A stretch of 13,876 nt of DNA, taken from NCBI GenBank assembly GCA_029560815.1, contig JAKQKF010000401.1, positions 1 through 13,876 on the forward strand, given 5' to 3'. Positions 1 to 6,533 of the stretch are shown here, piece after piece; position 1 is the first letter of the stretch, and each line of letters opens with the position of its first letter. Origin of the DNA: a bacterium (GTDB taxonomy: Bacteria; KSB1; UBA2214). Below the pieces are notes generated by a model that worked only from the letters and a program-made list of their open reading frames with translations, did not search any database and was not told the DNA's origin. The position numbers and the translations under genes are program-made.

Positions 1-185
1 GCCTCGGGGGTCAGCAGATAAGCCGTCGCCGCCGGATTGACGTAGCCAAGCATGCCCTCGTCAAAAGCCCCGGGGGAGGCGAAGAGAAAGCCGGCGCTTT
101 GGTGGTAGCGCGGAAAGGAGGACTGGGCCTGGAGCGCATCCGTGGTCCATGCCAGCAGACAACAGAGAATGATCCATTTTTTCAT
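1..185 (-). CDS. Exported protein, N-terminal part only (possibly SppA-like)
   Basis: Only the first 61 complete codons are in the window; the frame stays open to the left edge. The start ATG (183-185) has a good Shine-Dalgarno GGAGG at 194-198, about 8 nt upstream. Residues 1-21 form a signal peptide: MKKW, then the hydrophobic run IILCCLLAW, then a likely cleavage site near ALQA/Q. The mature start reads FPRYHQSAGFLFASPGAF followed by GMLGYVNPAATAYL. From memory, a similar ASPGAF...G.YG..NPA stretch begins long-form signal peptide peptidase SppA proteins in Calditrichota/KSB1-type bacteria, but the catalytic part lies outside the window, so this is only a suggestion. An outer-membrane beta-barrel protein is an alternative. 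A sigma-70-like promoter and a palindrome precede it. Confidence 0.7.
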   Translation of the reverse strand, partial: MKKWIILCCLLAWTTDALQAQSSFPRYHQSAGFLFASPGAFDEGMLGYVNPAATAYLLTPE

Positions 186-224
186 CGTATTTTCCTCCGA
201 TCTCTTGACAGCGGCTGCCGGTGC

Positions 225-236
225 CCGGACGTCCGG
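225..236. promoter_or_regulatory. 12-bp perfect palindrome in the leader (possible operator)
   Basis: CCGGACGTCCGG is a perfect 12-bp palindrome 40 nt upstream of the start at 185 and downstream of the predicted promoter. It could be an operator half-site pair or a small leader hairpin. In GC-rich DNA a single palindrome of this length can arise by chance. Confidence 0.2.
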
Positions 237-268
237 TGACTGTGTTTGCACCAGGTGATGTTCAATAG

Positions 269-297
269 AGTATACTTTAAAAATGATCATGAAGCAA
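269..297 (-). promoter_or_regulatory. Candidate sigma-70-like promoter for the gene starting at 185
   Basis: Read on the minus strand: a -35-like TTGCTT (292-297), a spacer of exactly 17 nt, and a -10-like TATACT (269-274, 5 of 6 to consensus). Transcription would begin near 262, giving a leader of about 77 nt. The spacer contains the palindrome ATGATCAT (283-290). Bacteroidota use a different promoter consensus, so the call depends on the host lineage. Confidence 0.4.
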
Positions 298-347
298 GTG
301 GAAACTGCCGCAGATCCTGTCCGGCTGGGCGGACATGGCCTTGATAA

Positions 348-410
348 CCCCCAAAATTTAGCTCCCACTTGAGACCCTGCGCTGCATACCCCCCGAAATC
401 TGGCTCCCAC
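348..410. repeat. Two 21-bp direct repeats, IS21-end-like
   Basis: The segments 348-368 and 390-410 match at 18 of 21 positions and start 42 bp apart. Both begin CCCCC and end GCTCCCAC; on the minus strand they read GTGGGAGC...TTTNGGGGG. Multiple short direct repeats just inside the ends are known for IS21-family elements, and GTGGGAGC...GGGGG is reminiscent of such ends. No transposase gene is present in the window, so this would be a solo end or remnant. The identification as IS21 is inference. Confidence 0.35.
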
Positions 411-559
411 GCTACGGCTGTAAAAAAAGGCATTTTCTCCTTGCCTGATGCAGAAAAACGGAGTATAGTAAAATCGGGTCCGCTTGACCGCGCCGGGATT
501 TTTCAGGGACTCCGCTGACCTTCCTCTCGATCAGACTATGCCTCCACGCCGCCTCCCCC

Positions 560-590
560 AAGGCGCCGTTCTGCGGCGCTTTTCTCTTTG
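560..590. terminator. Terminator hairpin copy next to the LamG relic
   Basis: Stem GCGCCG (563-568) pairs with CGGCGC (574-579) around a 5-nt loop, and is extended by one G-T and two A-T pairs. A T-rich tail (580-589) follows on the plus strand. All 31 bases match the terminator at 1695-1725 at 28 positions, so the two are copies of one ancestral terminator. Here it directly abuts the LamG relic, which suggests it once ended the same kind of gene. Confidence 0.6.
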
Positions 591-674
591 AAACGCATCT
601 CCTTGTTGCCCTTGTCTGCATAGATGACGTAATTATCACCCCGGGAATCGCAGGTTGGCTCATTGGCTCCGGGC
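588..674 (-). pseudogene. Relic of a LamG-domain gene
   Basis: On the minus strand this stretch encodes the peptide core GDNYVIYADKGNKEMRFK preceded by CDSR. It matches the middle of the first LamG domain of the large protein at 1747-6198 (GDNYVIYEDKGNNELRFK) at about 74 of 87 bases. Flanking sequence on both sides is unrelated or frameshifted, and the open frame holds only about 67 codons with no signal peptide or LamG termini. The downstream end joins directly to a copy of the large gene's terminator, as if an internal deletion had removed everything between the LamG core and the terminator. It is a broken paralogue, not a working gene. Confidence 0.75.
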
Positions 675-754
675 GAATGCGAAAAACGGCAGGCAGGATA
701 GGCGGACAGGCGCGGGAGATTTCCGGGGACATTTTGCACTGCTGCAGTTATCGC

Positions 755-782
755 TTGATTTTTATCTGGTGCGGATTATATT
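755..782 (+). promoter_or_regulatory. Candidate sigma-70-like promoter for the cNMP-domain gene
   Basis: TTGATT (755-760), a 16-nt spacer and TATATT (777-782, 5 of 6 to consensus) lie in a locally AT-rich patch. The start point would be near 789, giving a leader of about 150 nt that includes the C10 run at 893-902. No other good promoter is visible before the gene. Confidence 0.4.
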
Positions 783-892
783 AATAGTATAAACCTCCCC
801 TTCCGATTCCGACCTTCCCGGCCTCTTCCGGAGTTCAGTTTCTGCCAGATGTTTCACATTGTAGTTCAGCGGCGCAGAGATCCTACGCCGAT

Positions 893-902
893 CCCCCCCC
901 CC
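893..902. repeat. Homopolymer run of ten C in the leader of the cNMP-domain gene
   Basis: Ten consecutive C residues lie 37 bp upstream of the ATG at 940 and downstream of the candidate promoter. Runs of this length are prone to slipped-strand changes and also to sequencing error. Being untranslated, a length change would alter the leader rather than the reading frame. Confidence 0.6.
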
Positions 903-939
903 AGATTTACCACTACTTTCATCAGGCACGGAGGCCGCC

Positions 940-1398
940 ATGGAAACCCTGGAACCGTTGATCAAGTCCCATCCCTTTTTCAAGGATCTGGATCCCACCC
1001 ACATCAGTACGCTCACCGGTTGCGCTGCCAACAAGATCTTTGCTGCGGGTACATTTCTCACTCGGGCGGGAGAGGAGGCCAACGAGTTTTACCTTATCCG
1101 CCACGGGCTGGTCAGCATCGAGACCTCGATCGGCAGCGGTGAACCGTTTGTTCTGCAGACAGCGGATGATGGCGATATCATCGGCTGGTCCTGGCTTGTT
1201 CCCCCTTATTATTGGCACTTCGATGCCCGCGCGGAGGTGGAGACGCGTGTCTTTGTACTGGATGGCGCTTGCATCCGCAAAAAGTGCCAGGAGAACAACG
1301 CCCTCGGCTACGAGCTTCTCAAGCGTTTTGCGCAGATTATGGAGCGGCGTCTGGAGGCGACTCGCCTGCAGCTGATCGATGTCTACGGGAAGCATTGA
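940..1398 (+). CDS. Stand-alone cyclic-nucleotide-binding-domain protein (Crp/Fnr-type sensor without HTH)
   Basis: A 152-residue protein consisting of one cNMP-binding domain. Residues 1-15 form the leading helix (PLIKSHPFF); the beta-roll follows, with AGTFLTRAGEEANEFYLIRHGLVSIE at about 36-61, whose glycine turns are typical of the family. The phosphate-cassette region is GDIIGWSWLVPPYYWHFDARA (78-98), and the C-terminal helix is 118-148. The usual Arg-Ser/Thr of the cAMP cassette is not seen; the GWSWL...FDA form is a known variant subfamily, so the ligand is unclear. There is no DNA-binding domain, so it may act by protein contact. The start is well supported: GGAGG at 930-934, 5 nt before ATG. 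It converges on a DUF4956 relic, and a relic of a second copy lies at 6375-6479. Confidence 0.9.
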   Translation: METLEPLIKSHPFFKDLDPTHISTLTGCAANKIFAAGTFLTRAGEEANEFYLIRHGLVSIETSIGSGEPFVLQTADDGDIIGWSWLVPPYYWHFDARAEVETRVFVLDGACIRKKCQENNALGYELLKRFAQIMERRLEATRLQLIDVYGKH

Positions 1399-1444
1399 GA
1401 AGCAGGCTCTCTTCGCGCTCAGGATCAGTGCCTCGCGGTGCGGG

Positions 1445-1520
1445 ATTTCAAATCGCCTCCTCATCATAACAGAGGTTGATCCGCAGCATGCCGGCTAATC
1501 TGCGCAGCTCTTTACCTGCT
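1445..1520 (-). pseudogene. Relic of the 3' end of a DUF4956 gene
   Basis: Read on the minus strand, this encodes KELRRLAGMLRINL then CYDEEAI and a TGA stop (1448-1450). The intact DUF4956 protein at 6534-7208 ends KELRKLAGMLRVNL, FYDEEAI, stop. The 21 residues differ at only three positions, all rather conservative, while the DNA is about 81% identical over 70 bases. Just upstream of the matching part there is an in-frame stop (TTA at 1517-1519, TAA on the minus strand) and similarity fades by about 1530, so the rest of the gene is missing. The order cNMP gene 3' end, about 50 bp, DUF4956 3' end is the same as at 6375-6540. Confidence 0.8.
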
Positions 1521-1690
1521 TACCATCTCTTGTGTCTCTCCTGGGCGGGCAAGGCTTGTCACTTCCTGCTGATCATAGTGTTCAGAGGTAGATAGGGTTG
1601 GCTGGGGATCTGCATGGGCAGACGAGAGGGCAGAAGGCAGGTCTATTTTCCTCCCGCGCACCTGCCGTCACAGAAAAATTGATGTATCAA

Positions 1691-1721
1691 GAGAAAGGCG
1701 CCGATCTCCGGCGCCTTTCTC
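1691..1721. terminator. Strong bidirectional terminator of the GDPD/LamG gene
   Basis: A perfect 13-bp stem (GAGAAAGGCGCCG at 1691-1703 with its complement at 1709-1721) around the 5-nt loop ATCTC. The AAAG/CTTT bases at the outer part of the stem supply a U-rich run in either direction. It lies 26 bp beyond the stop codon of the minus-strand gene at 1747 and can also stop plus-strand transcription from the cNMP gene. A near-identical copy lies at 560-590. Confidence 0.85.
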
Positions 1722-1746
1722 TTTGTGTACATGTGTCGTGAGGCGG

Positions 1747-4700
1747 TCAGCGCACCAGGATCATCTTGCGCAAGGCCGTATAGTTGCCGCTGATCAGTCT
1801 GCAAAGATAGACGCCGCTGCCCGCCGGCATCCCGTTCGTATCCACGCCGTTCCAGCTCACCTGATAGCGCCCCGGTTCCTGAACCCGGTTCACAAGATCG
1901 GCTACCCGCCGTCCAAGCAGATCATAGATGGTCAGCCTGACCAGCCCCTTGTGGGCGATCTCGTAGTGCAGGGTAGTAACCGGATTGAAGGGATTGGGAT
2001 AGTTCTGCGAGAGGCTGCAATCCTCCGGCAGCGCCGGTTTTCCCTCCACCGCGGTGGTGCGTTTGATGCCGGTGTAGAGGAAACGGACATCATCGGCGCT
2101 GAGGCCGGCGCGGTAGAGCTGGACATTGTCGATCTCACCGCGGAAGAAATTGGCGCCGTCGTTGCCCAGACGCGCGACCTGGTTCGGCTTGACCTTGCCG
2201 GTCAGGGTGTGGGTATCCATCAATTCGCCGTTCAGATAAATCATCGCCTGGCTGCCGTCATAGACTCCGACGATGTGGAGCCACGTCCCTGTCGTCAGTT
2301 TGCTCTCCGGAATGCCCGGCCGTTCGGCGCCCTTGTCGGTGGTCACCTTGAAGCGCAGCTCCTTGTTGCCTTTGTCAGCATAGATCACATAGCAGTCAAG
2401 CGGGGCGTCATAGATCGACCCGATGCCGACGGGCATGGCGGTGGGCAGGTCGTCGAGCTTGACCCACAGCGAGAGGGTCACGGCGCTGGTATCGATGTTG
2501 AGGCTGGCCGAGTTGGGAATCGCCACATACTGGTCATAACCGTTGAAGCGCAGGGCGTTGCCGAAGAGGCCGGGGCTCCGGAGCGGGGCACCGCCGAGCT
2601 GGCCGTGGTTGCCGATCCCGGAGACGTCGAACGCCGTCGAATCGGCCTCCTCATCCAGCGGCCACCAGGCGATGAGGCCCGGGAGGGGCTCATGGTAGAC
2701 GAAGATGCGTTTGCTGTCGGTTTCTATGAGGTTCGGCACCGTCGCCAGGTCAGCCACCTGGTTGACCGTCAGGGTGTACACCGTGCCGGCGGTCAGCCCG
2801 CTGACGGAGAGCAGCGCCGTTTGACCGTCGAGCGCCAGGCGGACGGAATCGACCGTGCCGCCGTTGTCGAGGGTGTAATGGGCTGCGATGGTCGCGGAGA
2901 CCGGATCGACCTTTTCGCTGAACTTCGCCAGCACCCGTCCCGCTTCACCGGTCGACATCACGCCCGCCAGCTGCGGCGGGGTGGTATCGCTGCCGGTCAT
3001 CACTGCTACTTCGTTGCTGAAGAAGGGGCTCTCGACGCCGGCGGCATCGACGCTTTTAATCCGATAGTGATAGGTTATGGCTTCACTTTTGGTCTCATCG
3101 ACATAGCGGGTGGTATCGCCGAGTGTGGCCAGGAGAGTGGCAGGGGCCTGGGTGGTGTCGCGATAGACCTTGTAGCCGGAGAGGCCAAGGAGCGGATCGG
3201 AGACCGGGTTCCAGACCAGGTTCACCGCGGTCTGGCTGACCGATTCCACGGTCAGATGGGGGACCTGGAGACCGGCGTAGAGCCAGATCACCTCCTCCGG
3301 GCTCAGGCCGCGGTTGAAGAGCTGGATGTGGTCGACCGCGCCGCTGAAGCGCGAGCCGCCCTCTTTGCCGAGGGTGATGATTGTTCCCGGCTTGATGTTG
3401 CCGGTCAGGCCGGCATGGACATCCTTGAGCTCGCCATTGAGATAGATGCGCGCGCTGCTGCCGTCATAGACGCCGACGACGTGCAGCCATTCGCCCACCT
3501 GCAGATCCGCGGCGGGAATGCCGGGCCGCTCCGCGCCTTTGGTGGTGGTCACCTTGAAGCGCAGTTCCTTGTTGTTTTTGTCGACATAGATGACATAGTT
3601 GTCGGTGATGCAGTCAAAAACAGGCGCGAAGGTGGTGGCCTGATCAGTCGGCAGGAAATCAAGCTTGACCCAGACCGAGACGGTGACGCCGCTGGTATCG
3701 ATATCGAGGCTGGGCGAATTGGGGACGATGGTGTAATCATCGATGCCATCGAAGGTCAGGGCGTTGCCGAATTTTCCGGGGGACCATCCGGTGCCATCGC
3801 GCAGGAACATGTGGTTGGCGTTGGCTGTACCATCCACGGTGGTGGTATCCGCGCCCTCATCCATCAGCCATGAGCTGACCAGACCGTCGGGGAACTCTTT
3901 ATGGACAAAGTGCGCGCTGCTGCCGGGAGAGATGAGATTGGGTTCCTCGGCCAGATCCTCGACCCCGCTGACCGCAAGGGTATAGACCAGACCCGGAGCG
4001 AAAGGCGAAGTCGTCAGAATCGCAGCGCGGCCGTCAACGCTCAGCCGGGCGGTGAGCACGCTGATGCCGTTGTCGATCGCATAGTGGGCGATATTTTCCG
4101 CGGAGATTTGGTCAACGGGCTCGTTGAACCCGACATAGAGGCATTCCGGATCGCCCACTGAAACCGCTCCGGTCAGCAGCGGGGGCTCGGCGTCGATGAT
4201 GGCGGTTTTGGCCTCCTTGTAGAGGAAGAGGATCTCCTCGGGGCTCAGGGCCCGGTTGAAGATCTGGATCTCGTCGATGGAGCCTTTGAAAAAGGAGCCG
4301 GGGCTGTCACCGATGAGGCCGATCTGCCCCGGATTGACCGTGCCGATCAGGTTGTGCGAGTCCTTGAGCTGGCCGTTCAGATAGATCATGGCCTTGGTGC
4401 CGTCATAGACCCCGACGATATGGAGCCAGACATTTTTTCTGAGATCCGCCGCCGGGATGCCGGGCCGTTCCGCGCTCTTGTTGGTCGCCACCTTGAAGCG
4501 CAGCTCGTTGTTGCCCTTGTCCTCATAGATGACGTAGTTATCACCCTGGGAGTCGTAGGTCGGCCCATAGGCGCCGGGCAGTTCGGCGGGCAAGTAGTCG
4601 AGTTTGGCCCAGAGTGAAAGGCTTACCGCATCGCCCTTGATGTCGAGGGTGGGGGAGGCCGGCACCCTGGCGTAATCGTCGATACCGTCGAAAATCAGGC

Positions 4701-6198
4701 TGTTGCCAGACGGTCCGGCCGCATAGCCCAGACCATTGAAGAGCGTGGCGTGATTGGCGCTGCCGGAATAGTCGGTCAGCGTCGTCAGGTCCATGTCATT
4801 CATGTCCCAGGCGGCGATGGTATTGGGCAAATAAGGTGTGAAGGTGAAAGGGATCGCTTCGGGTTCGACGATGGCGTTGGGAATCGTGGCGACGTCCTGC
4901 ACCTGGGTCACCGTGAGGGTATAGGGGGTGTTCTCCGCCATGGGGGAGAGGGTGAGGATGACCGACATGGAGTCGAGGGCCATCTGTGCCCCGATGACAG
5001 TGATGCCGGGAGCGATCTGATAATTCGCCGTATTTTCCGCGCTGGCGGGCTGCAACCGTTCATTAAAGCCGACGACCATGCGGTCCGGCCGGCCGAAGGC
5101 GGTGATGGCGTTGACCTTGGGCGGCTGCTGGTCGAGGAGGGTGACCGCCTCGATCTCGTTGCTGAAATTCTGGCTGGTCATCCCCACCAGATTGACCGCC
5201 TTGACGCGGTAGTAAAAGGTGGTGGATTCGGTCAGGGTTTCGTCGCTGTAGGAGGTGGTGTCGCTGACCCGTGCCAGAAGGGTAGAGGCGTTCGGGGAGA
5301 GGTCGCGATAGATCTCATAGCCGGTCACGCCGCTCTCCGGATCCTCGGCCGGCAGCCAGTTCAGGAGTACTCTGGTCACCTTCACGGCCGGCGGCAGCAG
5401 CACGACATCGGAGGGGGGGGTGGCATCGGTCACGGCCTTGGCAATGTCGGGAAAATTGGTCGTGATGGCGTGAACGCCGACCTGCATCAGGGCGATCATC
5501 TCCGGGGCGCTGTTGACGGTCCATTTGTTGACGCGGATGTTCTTGACCGCGGCCGAATCGAGCAGGGCTGTGGTCACTGCGCCGCTGGTACCGACCCACT
5601 CGCCTCCGATCCCGGCGACCTGGTTGATGTTGGCCTGGGTGATGGTGCCGAAAAGCTGCACCGGGATGGAGGGATCCAGTTGTTTGGATTGCTGGATCTG
5701 GGCAAAGTTGAAGCTGCTGAGAATCACCCGGTTCTGCAGGTTGCGTTTTTGCACTTCCGCCAGGGTTCGCTGGACGATGGTGGCATTGGTCGCCTTGATC
5801 TCGATGACCACGCCTACGGGGTAGGGGCTCTTGAGCGCAAGATCCAGGGCTTCGGCCAGGGTGGGTATTCTTTCGCCGGTGAATTCAGGGCTGAACCAGG
5901 AGCCCGCATCGGCGCCGCGCAGTTCGCGAAAGACGAGAGCGCTGATGGAGCCGCTGCGATCGGTCGTCCGGTCGATGGTGTCGTCGTGCATAAGGACCAG
6001 CGAATCGTCCTGTGACATCCGGACATCGAGTTCAAAATAGTCGGCGCCAAGGTCGACCGCCTTCTGAAAGGAGGCCAGGGTGTTTTCTGGGGCCAGACCG
6101 GAAGCGCCTCTATGGGCGATGATCGCAGTCTGGGCTGTGAGGGTGGCGATGCCGGCCAGGAGCAGGAGCAGTGAGACAGAAAGGGCTTTTCGCAACAT
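1747..6198 (-). CDS. Secreted multidomain glycerophosphodiester phosphodiesterase with FN3, Ig-like and three LamG domains
   Basis: A protein of 1483 residues, predicted to be secreted and cell-surface bound. The start at 6198 is chosen because GGAGGTGG (6203-6210) sits just upstream and a signal peptide (1-23, MLRKALSVSLLLLLAG...LTAQ) follows at once; an in-frame ATG at 6234 would put this ribosome site inside the gene. Domains: GDPD about 26-258 with HRG (29-31), EN (38-39), ELD (56-58), HDD (71-73) and EIK (133-135), so the metal and catalytic residues look complete; FN3 272-353; Ig-like 358-454; LamG 460-666; Ig-like 672-765; LamG 772-978; FN3 980-1068; Ig-like 1073-1168; LamG 1172-1378; FlgD-like sorting tail 1394-1483 with NYPNPFNP. 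GDPD enzymes split glycerophosphodiesters to glycerol-3-phosphate and an alcohol; the other domains probably bind glycans or proteins. A C8 run lies between GDPD and FN3. Confidence 0.93.
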   Translation of the reverse strand: MLRKALSVSLLLLLAGIATLTAQTAIIAHRGASGLAPENTLASFQKAVDLGADYFELDVRMSQDDSLVLMHDDTIDRTTDRSGSISALVFRELRGADAGSWFSPEFTGERIPTLAEALDLALKSPYPVGVVIEIKATNATIVQRTLAEVQKRNLQNRVILSSFNFAQIQQSKQLDPSIPVQLFGTITQANINQVAGIGGEWVGTSGAVTTALLDSAAVKNIRVNKWTVNSAPEMIALMQVGVHAITTNFPDIAKAVTDATPPSDVVLLPPAVKVTRVLLNWLPAEDPESGVTGYEIYRDLSPNASTLLARVSDTTSYSDETLTESTTFYYRVKAVNLVGMTSQNFSNEIEAVTLLDQQPPKVNAITAFGRPDRMVVGFNERLQPASAENTANYQIAPGITVIGAQMALDSMSVILTLSPMAENTPYTLTVTQVQDVATIPNAIVEPEAIPFTFTPYLPNTIAAWDMNDMDLTTLTDYSGSANHATLFNGLGYAAGPSGNSLIFDGIDDYARVPASPTLDIKGDAVSLSLWAKLDYLPAELPGAYGPTYDSQGDNYVIYEDKGNNELRFKVATNKSAERPGIPAADLRKNVWLHIVGVYDGTKAMIYLNGQLKDSHNLIGTVNPGQIGLIGDSPGSFFKGSIDEIQIFNRALSPEEILFLYKEAKTAIIDAEPPLLTGAVSVGDPECLYVGFNEPVDQISAENIAHYAIDNGISVLTARLSVDGRAAILTTSPFAPGLVYTLAVSGVEDLAEEPNLISPGSSAHFVHKEFPDGLVSSWLMDEGADTTTVDGTANANHMFLRDGTGWSPGKFGNALTFDGIDDYTIVPNSPSLDIDTSGVTVSVWVKLDFLPTDQATTFAPVFDCITDNYVIYVDKNNKELRFKVTTTKGAERPGIPAADLQVGEWLHVVGVYDGSSARIYLNGELKDVHAGLTGNIKPGTIITLGKEGGSRFSGAVDHIQLFNRGLSPEEVIWLYAGLQVPHLTVESVSQTAVNLVWNPVSDPLLGLSGYKVYRDTTQAPATLLATLGDTTRYVDETKSEAITYHYRIKSVDAAGVESPFFSNEVAVMTGSDTTPPQLAGVMSTGEAGRVLAKFSEKVDPVSATIAAHYTLDNGGTVDSVRLALDGQTALLSVSGLTAGTVYTLTVNQVADLATVPNLIETDSKRIFVYHEPLPGLIAWWPLDEEADSTAFDVSGIGNHGQLGGAPLRSPGLFGNALRFNGYDQYVAIPNSASLNIDTSAVTLSLWVKLDDLPTAMPVGIGSIYDAPLDCYVIYADKGNKELRFKVTTDKGAERPGIPESKLTTGTWLHIVGVYDGSQAMIYLNGELMDTHTLTGKVKPNQVARLGNDGANFFRGEIDNVQLYRAGLSADDVRFLYTGIKRTTAVEGKPALPEDCSLSQNYPNPFNPVTTLHYEIAHKGLVRLTIYDLLGRRVADLVNRVQEPGRYQVSWNGVDTNGMPAGSGVYLCRLISGNYTALRKMILVR
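2065..4821 (-). repeat. Three internal LamG-coding repeats
   Basis: The segments about 4201-4821, 3265-3885 and 2065-2685 each encode a LamG domain of about 207 residues. The central part is nearly the same in all three: DNYVIY.DK.N.ELRFKV, then KGAERPGIP (KSAERPGIP in the first), then a WLH(I/V)VGVYDG and IYLNG block. DNA similarity in these blocks is high enough to allow recombination, and the relic at 588-674 comes from the same block. Confidence 0.85.
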
Positions 6199-6323
6199 GG
6201 AACCACCTCCATCAAATGGGGTCAGGCACAGCACTTTGCAACGCCAGTCGTCACTACAATAGCACTTGTGATGTCACAGGAGGGTATCCCCCAGTCCAGG
6301 TTGATTTTACCTCTTATCTGCAA

Positions 6324-6352
6324 AAAATAAACATTCAGCCGGCCAATGTCAA
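6324..6352 (-). promoter_or_regulatory. Candidate sigma-70-like promoter for the GDPD/LamG gene
   Basis: On the minus strand: a perfect TTGACA (6347-6352), a 17-nt spacer, and TATTTT (6324-6329, 4 of 6). It lies about 125 bp upstream of the ATG at 6198. The AT-rich character and exact spacing make it the best promoter candidate in the window under a sigma-70 consensus. Confidence 0.5.
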
Positions 6353-6374
6353 GATAAATACAGCAATGCGATGA

Positions 6375-6479
6375 GAAAACGCCCTCGGCTATGAGCTCCT
6401 CAAACGTTTTGCGCGGATCATCGAACGGCGTCTGGAGGCCACCCGGCTGCAGCTGCTGGACGTATACGGGAAGCGTTGA
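6375..6479 (+). pseudogene. Relic of the 3' end of a second cNMP-binding-domain gene
   Basis: This piece encodes the last 33 residues of a cNMP-domain protein, NALGYELLKRFARIIERRLEA then TRLQLLDVYGKR and stop. It differs from the C-terminus of the intact protein (940-1398) at four residues. About 15 of 102 bases differ and at least ten of those are silent. An in-frame TGA lies at 6372-6374 and one base is missing relative to the intact copy just before the matching part, so it is truncated. It converges on the intact DUF4956 gene with a 54-bp gap, as the intact gene does on the DUF4956 relic. The 335-bp non-coding stretch 6199-6533 otherwise holds only the promoter of the GDPD/LamG gene. Confidence 0.85.
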
Positions 6480-6533
6480 GATACAATTATTGCATCATTT
6501 CCACGCCGGATCCGCAGAGCGCGCCTGCAGATT

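Larger units (their letters stand above)
186..939. other. Gene-poor region between two divergent genes
   Basis: No convincing intact gene is visible in these 754 bases. The stretch holds, in order: promoter and leader of the left gene; a pair of 21-bp direct repeats (348-410); a terminator copy (560-590) abutting a relic of a LamG-domain gene (588-674); a candidate promoter (755-782) for the plus-strand gene at 940; and a run of ten C (893-902). The short open frames here have no codon or motif support apart from the LamG relic. The mixture of relics and repeats points to past rearrangement. Confidence 0.7.
1399..1746. other. Non-coding region with a DUF4956 relic and a terminator
   Basis: These 348 bases lie between two convergent genes. 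They contain the relic of a DUF4956 gene (about 1445-1520) and a strong bidirectional terminator (1691-1721). Between about 1530 and 1690 I see no coding signal, hairpin or repeat. Confidence 0.7.

Noticed and set aside
412..732. A 106-codon minus-strand frame in the left non-coding region
   Set aside because: It runs through the LamG relic in the wrong frame, and its product shows no motif or signal peptide.
922..1467. A 181-codon minus-strand frame across the cNMP gene
   Set aside because: It is antisense to the well-supported cNMP-domain gene, and its start overlaps the DUF4956 relic in a different frame.
1723..6015. Long open frames on the plus strand opposite the GDPD/LamG gene (716 and 421 codons)
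   Set aside because: They are antisense to a protein with clear domains. Their products are low-complexity (rich in H, D, G, V and I) with no motif, and they follow the repeat structure of the real gene.
6199..6234. A longer GDPD/LamG protein starting at 6234
   Set aside because: The strong ribosome site GGAGGTGG lies inside this extension, and the signal peptide begins at the ATG at 6198.
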